This document shows, one piece after another, positions 39,032 through 47,419 of a stretch of DNA of 64,000 nt. Position numbers and translations under genes: made by a program. The notes below the pieces were generated by a model. That model was not told the DNA's origin, did no database searches, and saw nothing but the letters and a program-made list of their open reading frames with translations. The stretch is from Symbiodinium natans (lineage: Eukaryota > Sar > Dinophyceae > Suessiales > Symbiodiniaceae): positions 100,915 to 164,914 of the forward strand of contig CAJNDS010002371.1 of NCBI GenBank assembly GCA_905221605.1. The letters run 5' to 3'. Numbering within the stretch: position 1 is the first letter of the stretch; each line of letters begins with the position of its first letter.

Positions 39032-40596
39032 GGAGCCTGGAGTGCTTTCTTGCTTGGACCACCTTCCAAGCGTCGACAGCTGGTGGGAGGCGCCAGGTGG
39101 TGTGGGGTAGGCGCCCTGCGCAGCAAGACCTTGGGACCCTGGCGGTCGAGAAGGCGCCTTACGAAACGTGCTTGCTTCAGCGCGTAGGTGAGGCGTGGCG
39201 TCTCTGGGACACGAGGGATTTGCGTGTGGCGGAAAGCGTTGCGTGTAGCGATGAAGTTCCCGTCACCGAACGCCTCGCGGTCTTCAGGACGCGCAAGGGG
39301 CCACGCTGGGCTGGCTGGCGTGCGGGATCGGCCACGGCTGGAAGAGGCGCAAGTGATGCTGTGCGCCCAGCAGACGCGGTCGATACGGCGCGCTGCCCGA
39401 GCTATCATATCGTGGAGAGCTGGGACATCGAGAAGATGATCGAAGAACCTCCAACGGACTACTATTATGAGAAGCTCGCGGCAGATATGCGCGCCCGGCA
39501 TCCTAAAGCGTGCCCGCACCTCCTCGACCACCTCGTTTCCTTAGAGGGTTTCCTAGATAAGTCAATCTTGTTTGGCTTCTCCTTTGGAATCAGCAAGGCC
39601 GAAGTTTGTGTCTCCAAAGGCAAGCTCCTGGGACACAACATTGGGCGGGACGGGAGTTCGCCTGACGAAGAGCGTTGTCAGGCGGTGATTGACTTTCCCC
39701 CGCTCTGGGAGAAGCTTCACATTCAGCAATTTTTGGGTTGCGCAAACTGGTTGCGCGGCTACCTGCCTGTTGAGTATGGGCACGCAGCCAAGATTTTAGG
39801 GCAGTGGCAGAAGCCAGGCGCCGTCTTTCCTGAAGGCGGGCTGGGCTCAGCCGCCACCGAGGGTTGCAAAGCCTTTAAAGCGATTAAGCGCATGATGCAG
39901 AATCGCATCAATTTGGCTACCTTCGACGAGGCCTCTGCTGCGGATGGGTCATGTCCCCTTGAGCAGATCGCGGATGCGTCGGGCATCGCGGTAGGGGGCA
40001 GCGTCGTGCAGATGACGCGTGACTTGAGTCAGCTCAAGGTGCTTATGACGCACTCGAAGAGCTTGACCCCCGCGCAGCAGAACTGGCCGCCCTTGATACA
40101 GGAGGCGTTCGCCCAGCTCGAGGTAAAGCGGGCGACACGCCGCATGTTTGGCTCTATTCGGACTCTGTGTTGGACAGATCATGCCAACCTTACCCGAGCG
40201 CAAACATCGGACATCGGAATGGATCCGAAGCTCGTCCGGTGGGTTGCAGAAATCCTTATGGATGGGTCTGAAATAAGGAGCCTTAGCGGTCGCTCAGCGA
40301 CGCTGGGTGACAGTTTTAGCCGCAACCCCAAGGATCGGGATGCGCTCCTTGCGGCGAGGACGAAAGACCTCGAGGGCCTTTCGGGCCAACTCCGAGGATT
40401 CGACCTGGACCAGTACCTCGGAGAGGGTACTGAGGGTGACGGACCAGTGCCCTGGGCGGTCGGGAACGACGCCGTCCCAGAGCCTGCGGGCCGTGTCCAG
40501 GCCGCGGCTGTGCCGATGTGCGTCGTCGCGCCCTTCCGGTGCGCGTCATGGTTGTCTTTGACTATGCGCGTTGGAAAGAGCAGGACGCAGAGCTGA
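39000..40596 (+). CDS. RT thumb/connection and RNase H, without fingers and palm
   Basis: This frame starts inside the RT fold. After an uncharacterised N-terminal part, 39,500-39,760 reads HLLDHLVSLEGFLDKSILFG, then FSFGISKAEVCVSKGKLLGH and IQQFLGCANWLRGYLP, which are the post-YVDD helix, primer grip and thumb of Ty3/gypsy RT. RNase H follows with all four acidic residues: ADASG (Asp codon 39973), the Glu in SLTPAQQNWPPLIQEAFAQ, TDHANLTR, and TLGDSFSRN. The active-site palm is absent and is encoded about 5.1 kb downstream (45,170-45,760). The first ATG of the open frame (38863) overlaps the protease frame; the true start or frameshift site is not known. Confidence 0.8.
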
Positions 40597-42300
40597 CTGA
40601 GATCAGGCGCGTCTTCCAAGCGAGCCTCCCTGGAGTTTCTGTGGCTGTCAGGGGTTGTTGGGGTCCGTTTGAGGATACCGACGGGCTTGCCTCGCATTTT
40701 GATTGCGGGGCCGGCAGGCTCGCAGGGACCAAGAAGATCAAGCGGATCAGGGTCGACTTGCTCACTTCGTGTGCCAAGGTTCTTAGGGAAGCTTCGGGGT
40801 TTCGTCCGCAGTTCCTCGTAGGACTTGGGCAAGGCGGGCTGGTCACAGCCGTCCTTAGGTGGCCTTTGGTTGTTGAGCTCACGCTCCAAGCAAGGAACCT
40901 GCAGCGCAAAGAAGCTAGGGCTGTAGGAGAGGCTTGGGCAGGCATCAAGGCTATCTGGGCGGTGCGGCCACGCCTTTGGCGCACGCAGCAAGGCCACTTG
41001 GAAGTGGCCGAGGCTTGTCCGGAACTCAAGAAGGATTTTCCGGAGCCTCCCCTGCGAGGTTTTGGGATCGTAGGGAAGCAGGCATTGGGGGCGGAGGTTC
41101 TGCGGTCCTTGAGGCTGGACGCGGTTCGTTCCATCGATGATGCCAGCATTAGAGGGATGCTGGACGAACCGTCGCGACCCCTCTGGGACCATGAGGGTCT
41201 ATGCATCTGCGGCAAGCGGACCTACCTGTTTTCTCGCTGCCCCGCCTGCATCGAGAAAGAGGCAGTCGATACCTCGGTGGAGATAGCCGAGCGGGAGGAG
41301 CTCGAACCTCCGCTTGAGGGCGACCTTGAGGCCCATGAGGTGGGCCTAGAGGTCAACTCCGTCCTTGCGACCTTGGATAGGACAGGAGGTTTGTTTAGGG
41401 TTGGGTCCTCAACCATCCAGCAATGGGCGGTAGGGTTCAGGACTACGCCCAAGGATGCTCCCGTTCCCACAGCATATGGCATGCTGAGTGGGAAGATATG
41501 GAAGAAGGGCCATTCCACGAAGCTCAGCCTCGGCTCCCAGCACAAGGATCTTTCCAAGTGGGGCGATGTGAAGCCTTACTGGACCACATGGGTGGTTAGA
41601 GAAGATGGTGCTGTGGTGGCGGGGCACAACTGCTCGCCCCTGGATGCGGTTCAGGGCGACATCGTCGTGCATTGGTCGTCAGTGGTGAACTGGCACGGCC
41701 ACAGACACGTCGTGAATGAGCAGTGCGAAGTGCTCTGGAGGTCTAAGGGCAAAGAGGTTGCCTTAGACCCCTCCTTCGGCAAGCTGATAGCCCTTGTGGG
41801 TAGGGTTACTCAGGTCATTGGCTGGCGGGCAACCGGAGAAGCCTCGGATCCCCGCAGTTCTACCCGGCAGGCGTCAAGGGTCCTTGCTCAATTCTCTGCG
41901 TCCAATGAGGGCGTAGAAGGGCATTGGACCGCGGGCGCTATCAGTCGCGGGAAGAATGCCAATGAGTGCAAGCCGAAGGATAGAGTTTTGGCGTTTATGG
42001 GTGAGGAGCACAAGGGCCCTGCAGTGGTTCTAGAGCTCGTCAGCCATAGCCCCATCCTGTGCATTTGGGACCATTCCTCAACCAAGGTCAAGGTCGAGTT
42101 TAAGGGCGGTGTTCAGTCTTTGAGCCTGATCGCGGAGGAGGACGAAAATCGTCGTGAGCAGCTTGCGGTCGAAGCAAGGGACGCGGCGAACATTTCGGAG
42201 TTCCGAGTCACGGGATCCCTTCGTACGGCGTGGTACGAGGGCCAGCGGCGCGATCCCTCATTGGCGGGCTCGATTCGCAAGCCGGAGCCGCCGATGGTGA
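40530..42300 (+). CDS. Unknown domain preceding integrase (same ORF)
   Basis: First half of the frame 40518-43538. The N-terminal part (FDYARWKEQDAELTEIRRVF; FLVGLGQGGLVTAVLRWPLV) has a GxGQGG turn after a beta strand, as in alpha/beta hydrolase-like folds but with Gln where a serine would be. A CxC...CxxC pair follows (LCICGKRTYLFSRCPACIEK). Further on are beta-rich segments (WGDVKPYWTTWVVREDGAVV). I do not recognise the family. Confidence 0.5.
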
Positions 42301-42329
42301 TATCCGGAGACGGGTTGCTGGAGCGCGAG

Positions 42330-43400
42330 GTGACCCTCAGGACGGGTCAAACCGTCGTCGTCCCAGTGGTTCCCAACGGGGCTGCGGGCGCGAATGGGGT
42401 GACCTGGCGCCGCGCCTGCTACAATTCAGTCCACTGTGGAGTCCTTGGGGCCCATAGGTCTGCTGAGGTTACCATCAAGCTGCTAGAGAGGGCAGTCTGG
42501 TGGCCCGACTTAGAAAAAGATGTGCCGACCTGGGTCGCCAAATGTCTCGCTTGCATTAAGGGCCGCTCTCGGCCGACGAAGGTCGAGGCTCGTGCGGTCA
42601 AATGTGGCGCCGAGACATGCTGGCAGGAAGTCAGCGTGGACTGTGAAGGCCCGAACCGAGAGGACAGGGAAGGGCATAGGTACTCGCTTACGTACTTCGA
42701 TTGCCTCAGTCATGCTGTCCTCCTCGAGCCGATGAGGTCTCTGACTCATGCTGAAGTCAGGAGGGCGTTCGTACGCTGTGTGCTTCGCAGCAGGACGATC
42801 CCGAGCCTCATCAGGTCGGATAGAGGGCCAGAGTTCAAGAATGCGCTCATGGCAGAACTCAGCGCTATGCTTGGGACCGAGTGGCGGTTCAGCGCGCCCT
42901 TGCGGCCTTGTGAGTTGGGCGCAAACGAGCGAGTCCACCAAGAAGTTCAAAAGGTGCTGGGGGCGGTCGTCAGGCAAGTCGGCGCCTCCCTTTCCGAAGC
43001 TTGGGCGGATTGGCTCGTGGTGGCGGAGTACGTCATAGACAACACTCCGGGACCCCACGGGTATACCCCGAGGGACCTAGAGCGGAGCTGGTCGCTCGCT
43101 CTACCACTTGAAAAGGACGTCCTGCGAGACGCCTTGCAGTTTGAACCCATCTCTGATTGGGCTCGGAGCCAGTTCAAACAGTTCTCGGAGCTAGCTGCTG
43201 CGGTCCGAGAGCACTGGACGCGGTCTTCAGAAGCGCGGGCGAAACTTGCAAATCGCCATAGGCGCACTGTGGACCTTAAACCAGGCGACCGAGTGGTCTG
43301 GAACGCTCCGAAGGGCCCGCTCAGAGGGGGCGGGGCGTGTGCCTTGGAAACCGGGTCTGACCGGCCCCTGGCGCGTGTTGGAAGTCAAGGGCCACAGGCT
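42330..43400 (+). CDS. Integrase (Ty3/gypsy type), C-terminal part frameshifted
   Basis: Catalyses insertion of the cDNA. The zinc-binding HHCC module is HCGVLGAHRSAEVTIKLLER, then VWWPDLEKDV and CLAC. The catalytic core has Asp in SVDCEGPN (codon 42639-42641), Asp in RSDRGPEF (42819-42821) and Glu in GANERVHQE (42927-42929), giving D-D35-E spacing. The C-terminal domain begins LKPGDRVVWNAPKGPL in frame 3 and its natural continuation, LTGPWRVLEVKGHRLTLEPV, is in frame 1. The shift lies in the G-rich run at about 43,320-43,345, so this copy carries a one-base indel, a programmed +1 shift, or an assembly error. Confidence 0.88.
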
Positions 43401-44700
43401 CACCTTGGAGCCCGTGTCGATGGAGTCGGGGGGTACTTCTTCCGCCCGGCGCGGCCCGATGGAGGCGCACGCAGAAGGCTGCATTCTTGTTCCTGCGGAT
43501 GCAGATGGCGCGGAATCCCGCGAGCCGGTCGTCTTTGAAGACGATGAAACCGGCGGGGACGGCTCGTCTCGCCCCAGCTTAGGGCAACAGGTTCAAGGCG
43601 ACGCCAAGCAGGTGGAGTTCACGCTGACCAGGCGCGGGAGGGACTTCGTCCTCCGCCTTGGCGACCGCATTGCCTATCGGGGCGTAGGTGGAGGCCCGAA
43701 GGTGTGCAGGTTAGGACGGGTCACGCAGGTGGATGCGGCCCGTGCGCAGGTCGGCGTCCATCGCTATCTCCCCGACGCCAGCGGGGTTCGCGTCAAATGG
43801 CGGCTTGCATATATCGCCGAGGACGGAGCGCTCACGCTTTCAGAAGGGACCCGTCCGGCCCATGAAGCGGTTTCTGTGAAGGAAATCATTTCCAAAATCG
43901 ACCTAAACCGCGACGGCGTGCTTGCTGCAGCCTCGGCCAGAAAGTTGGACAAGGGGGCGTATTCGTTGCAGGACAGGACCCTCGAGCGAGCGTCTCGTGC
44001 CGGCACGAGTGTGCTCTCGATCCAAGAGGCCCTCGCGGACCTCTTGGTCGCGGAACCCCGCGCGTTGCAGCCTAGGGCTTCCCCAGAGTCGGGTGCTGTC
44101 GAGAGTTGGTTCCGGCAGTATTTCCTTGGTGGGGTTGCTGATGTCTTAGAGGTTGCTTGGGGTGACGCGGTCGTTTCCGACGCGGCGAGGAGGCACGGGT
44201 ACAGGGTTGTTCCCGCTTTTGTGCAAGGCAAGCAGGCCTACGGGATCACCTGGGACCTGGCCGCAGAAGAGCACTTCAGAGCCGAAGGTGCTCGTAATTG
44301 GGCTTGAGGGCAAGAATGTGCCCCGGGCTTTCCTCCAGCTAGTCGTCCGGTGTGCGCAGGAACGCACACGCGCGGGCGCCCACGTCGCGTTGCGTTTGCA
44401 GGCGCAAAAAGGCGAGTGGGAACCTTGGCGGCTAGAGGAGTGGGGCGCCTTGTTTGGGACGCTCGCTGAGCCACGCTGGCCTTGGGCTTTCGTGCGGGCT
44501 GACATGTGCCAGTTCGCGCGGGCCAGTGGCCGCGGCAACCTCGTTGAGAGCGGGGCCCTGTGGCTCGCCGACTTCAGCCTAGAATCGGTAGGTTTGAGGT
44601 GTAGTAGGCCGGATGCGTTGGGCGCAGTGCGGCACAAGCACGTTGAGCGCGCGCAAGCTGACTACAACCTCATAGGAGCGGCTTTCTGCGCCTCGCTCCA
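43350..44700 (+). CDS. Post-integrase region with degraded methyltransferase-like domain
   Basis: Frame 1 (to a TGA at 44305) has a beta-rich module around 43,630-43,890 (LRLGDRIAYRGVGGGPKVCR; VKWRLAYIAEDGALTLSEGT) that could be a BAH- or SH3-like reader. It is followed by ADVLEVAWGDAVVSDAARRH, which resembles motif I of SAM-dependent methyltransferases. After another frame change at about 44,285-44,300 the text continues as PKVLVIGLEGKNVPRAF and later RADMCQFARASGRGN. This pattern recalls degraded methyltransferase-like domains in dinoflagellate retroelements, but no PCQ or ENV motif of cytosine methyltransferases is seen, so activity is unlikely. Family assignment is tentative. Confidence 0.4.
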
Positions 44701-44849
44701 GGACCTTGGTCTGAGGGGCGCAGAAGAGCTGTGCACCGCTGCAGTTGAAAGCTTTCCAGCGACTGCGGGTGCAGATAGCGCCGCGGCTGCGCCACAGCCC
44801 TCTCCAGTCGTTCCTCTCCCGGACGTGCGGTCGGGCGAGGACCTCACGC

Positions 44850-45840
44850 CAGCAGAGCGTGCGGAGCTGGATAAGGAGGTGGATAAGTATGCCGCGGAGA
44901 AAGAAGCGTTTTGGCGGACCAAGGCGGACGCCAAGGACTGGGATTCCGTCCGGGCTGACCTTGAGGTCTATGCTCTTGCGGGCGAGAAGGTCGCGGAGGA
45001 TCCTAGGCGCACCGAGGCCTATAGAGACCTCGTATGGTCGGGTTTGAAGATCGAGCCTGGACCAACCAGACCCGGGCTGACCGATGCTGATATCGCAGCC
45101 GTCAGGGAGGTCATACGGCGAAAGGCCGCTGGGTTCTGGGTGGAGGACACCACCAGGACCACGGTCAGGAAGTTCGCCCATGACTGCATCCCCACCGGGC
45201 CGCCGGTCTCGTCCCAGCCTCACAGTCTGAGGGGCGAGTCCGCGCAATGGGTCGACGACAAGCTTGAAGAAGAATGCAAGCGGGGTCAGTTGATCCGCGG
45301 CAGCTCGGCTTGGGGATCTGCGCCGTTTCCGACCAAGGAAATGCCCAGCTACAAGCGGCATAGGAAGCGACGCTTGGTGGTTGACTACCGCCGTGTGAAT
45401 GCCCGAATTAAGCGCTCCACGTACTATTGTCGGCGGGGCAGCGATGTGCTCGCCGCCGCAGTAGGTTCGGTTTGGTATACCTTCGTGGATGCGGTTAGTG
45501 GGTTTAATCAGATTAGGAACACCAAGCGTGCTCGCGAGGTGTTGGCCATTGTGGCAAGATCAGGGAAGTATCTCCCTGTCGGCCTCACCTTTGGCCCGAT
45601 TAACGGCCCAGATGACTTCAACTTTGTGGTTGATAGGGCCTATGCCCCCGGCAGAGGTAGGCGCCTTAAGTATACTAAGGAGTGGATTGCCTACGTGGAT
45701 GATCTTACTGTTAGGACGGGTAGGGTCATTGATGGGCAGTTTTTCACTGATGCCCAAGCCGAGGGGGCGGTGCGCGAAGCGTGCGCCAAGGGGGCAGTCG
45801 CGGCTCCGCAGAGCGCGTCGTCTGCTCTTGAAGCCTTAGG
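44850..45840 (+). CDS. RT fingers and palm (YVDD), displaced downstream of integrase
   Basis: The N-terminal half of a Ty3/gypsy-like RT: HDCIPTGPPVSSQPHSLRGE, then FPTKEMPSYKRHRKRRLVVD and YRRVNARIKR (fingers), TFVDAVSGFNQIRNTKRARE (catalytic Asp, codon 45488-45490), LPVGLTFGPINGPDDFNFVV, and WIAYVDDLTVRTG (YVDD, 45692-45703). All three catalytic aspartates are present. After VIDGQFFTDAQAE the sequence leaves the RT fold without reaching the thumb, which is encoded at 39.5 kb. A charged helical region (AERAELDKEVDKYAAEKEAF) precedes it. The frame stays open through to 47407, so this half would be made fused to the downstream Tpt1-like domain. Confidence 0.85.
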
Positions 45841-46465
45841 CGTTCGCGGTGCGCACAACTCCAAGCGCGCGAACCATGACGCGGCGCGCTCGGACCAGAA
45901 TCACCCCACGCGCGTTCTGATGCTCAGGATGTTGGGGCTGTTCGGGTGTTTCTGTGTTCAGGGCGGGTGTTTTTGGGGCGGGCCGTTTCCCAGGTCGCCG
46001 GTCTGCGGACAGAAGGATTTTCCGTCGTTCGTCGCGTGCAGCTTCGTTCGTGTGTCCCGCAGCCAGTGTGTAGGAAGCAGGCCTAGAGGTTCGGTCCAAG
46101 GTCGAAGCAGAAGCCGTAGAAGCCTTAAAGCCCCGACCTTAAGGAAGCTCCCCAAACCCCCGCCGCAGCGGTTCAAGTGTGTTGTAGAGCCTAGGGTAGG
46201 TAGTCCCTCCCCGCGTTCGTGCCTGTGCACTGCGCCCCGCTGCGGGTCGCGACCAGACCGCGCGGGAGCGACCGATCGGTCGCCCGGACCTTCGTGGTCA
46301 ACCACAAGGCCCCGCTGCGGGCCGTGCCCTGGCCGCGCGGGAGCGGCTGCCTACCACTACTGCACACCGGCCCCTTGCAGCGGGCCGTGTCCTGGCCGCT
46401 CAAGGGCGCGTCAGGTTTCCCTCACCCATCGGAGGTCCAGCAAAGCCGCGGGCCTCAGTGCCGCG
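45841..46465 (+). other. Spacer with three copies of the element's GC-rich motif
   Basis: Open in the RT frame but low in recognisable structure, rich in Pro, Arg, Cys and Ser. Three copies of the dispersed motif (consensus GCGGGYCGTGWCCTGGCCGC) lie at 46241, 46316 and 46379. Confidence 0.6.
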
Positions 46466-47407
46466 ATGGGTGGAGGAGGGTCTAAGGGCAGGGGCAAAAG
46501 CAAGAGCCCAGGCCCTAAGGGCAGAAAGGGCCCGCCCACGATAGACGACGTGCAGCGCCTGCTAGTCCGATGCATGCGGCACGGCGAAGGTGGCTGCAGA
46601 GGCCGGTTCGGTCCGGGCGGCCTCTACCCGGTTGACGAGTTGATCGAGCAACTCGGGATCACCATCAACCAGTACAACCAGGCGGTCGCGCACGACGCCA
46701 GCCAGCGGAAACCGAGGTTGGATACCTCGCACGCTGGTTTCCTTCGTGCCTTCCAAGGCCACTCTGCCGATTGCGGCCATCCGATGGGGTTCATGATGGA
46801 GGGCCTAAGTGAGACGGCCATCGACGACCTCATCCGTCAGTATGGCCCGGCCATGTGGCACGGCACGGACTTGCATGTCGTGCCAAGCCTGTTGCAGAAC
46901 GGCCTGATCCCCGGCGGCGGGCCGGGAGGCCGCCTCGGGGTTCACTACGTCCTAGGACACTGCCCCACGCAGTGGGAGGACGGAAGGCGCGGGTTGGGCC
47001 GCGGATCGACTTGCATAGTCGAGGTCCGACTGGCGGTCCTGCGGGACGCCGGAGTGCCCATCTATGCAGGAGCGGATGGGGTGGCCCTCACTGGTCAGAT
47101 TAGGGCCACCGGCATTTCCCGCATCTGGGCACTCCCCAGGGGCTCGCCTGTCTACTCAGACTTGATAGCTGAGTTGGAAGTGGATAGGTTGGTCTTGCGT
47201 GTCGACCCAAAGAGTTTAGGCGACCCCAGTGCGGGCCCCAACCCGCCGTTGGGGCGAGGACCGAAACTGGGCACGGTCCAAGCGTCCCAAGCTGCTGCGG
47301 CCAGCAGTGGCGCGGCGAGCTCCTCGACGGTTGTGCTGGCCCCTGCGGGTCGTGTCATGGCCGCGGGGCTCCTAAGGCCGCGCCTAAGGCCAAAGGGCGT
47401 CCCCTAG
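46466..47407 (+). CDS. Tpt1/KptA-like RNA 2'-phosphotransferase domain
   Basis: 313 codons from an internal ATG to TAG. After a basic Gly/Lys start the family signatures appear in order: LLVRCMRHGEGG (family: L-R-H), LYPVDELIEQLGITINQYNQ (winged-helix part), FLRAFQGHSADCGH (family: R-A-x-Q-G-H-S), MWHGTDLHVVPSLLQNGLIP (family: H-G-T...I...G-L), GGRLGVHYVLG (family: R-x-x-V-H), and VPIYAGADGVALTGQI (family: N-G-V-x-L-T). The Arg-His-Arg-Arg active-site set described for Tpt1 is present as R-H in MRHG, R in LRAFQGH and R in GGRLGVH. Known members transfer the 2'-phosphate left by RNA ligation to NAD+. Upstream the frame is continuous with the RT palm, so it may be a fusion, or may start at this ATG. 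A motif copy follows it at 47344. Confidence 0.82.
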   Translation: MGGGGSKGRGKSKSPGPKGRKGPPTIDDVQRLLVRCMRHGEGGCRGRFGPGGLYPVDELIEQLGITINQYNQAVAHDASQRKPRLDTSHAGFLRAFQGHSADCGHPMGFMMEGLSETAIDDLIRQYGPAMWHGTDLHVVPSLLQNGLIPGGGPGGRLGVHYVLGHCPTQWEDGRRGLGRGSTCIVEVRLAVLRDAGVPIYAGADGVALTGQIRATGISRIWALPRGSPVYSDLIAELEVDRLVLRVDPKSLGDPSAGPNPPLGRGPKLGTVQASQAAAASSGAASSSTVVLAPAGRVMAAGLLRPRLRPKGVP

Positions 47408-47419
47408 GGACTCCTAGGA

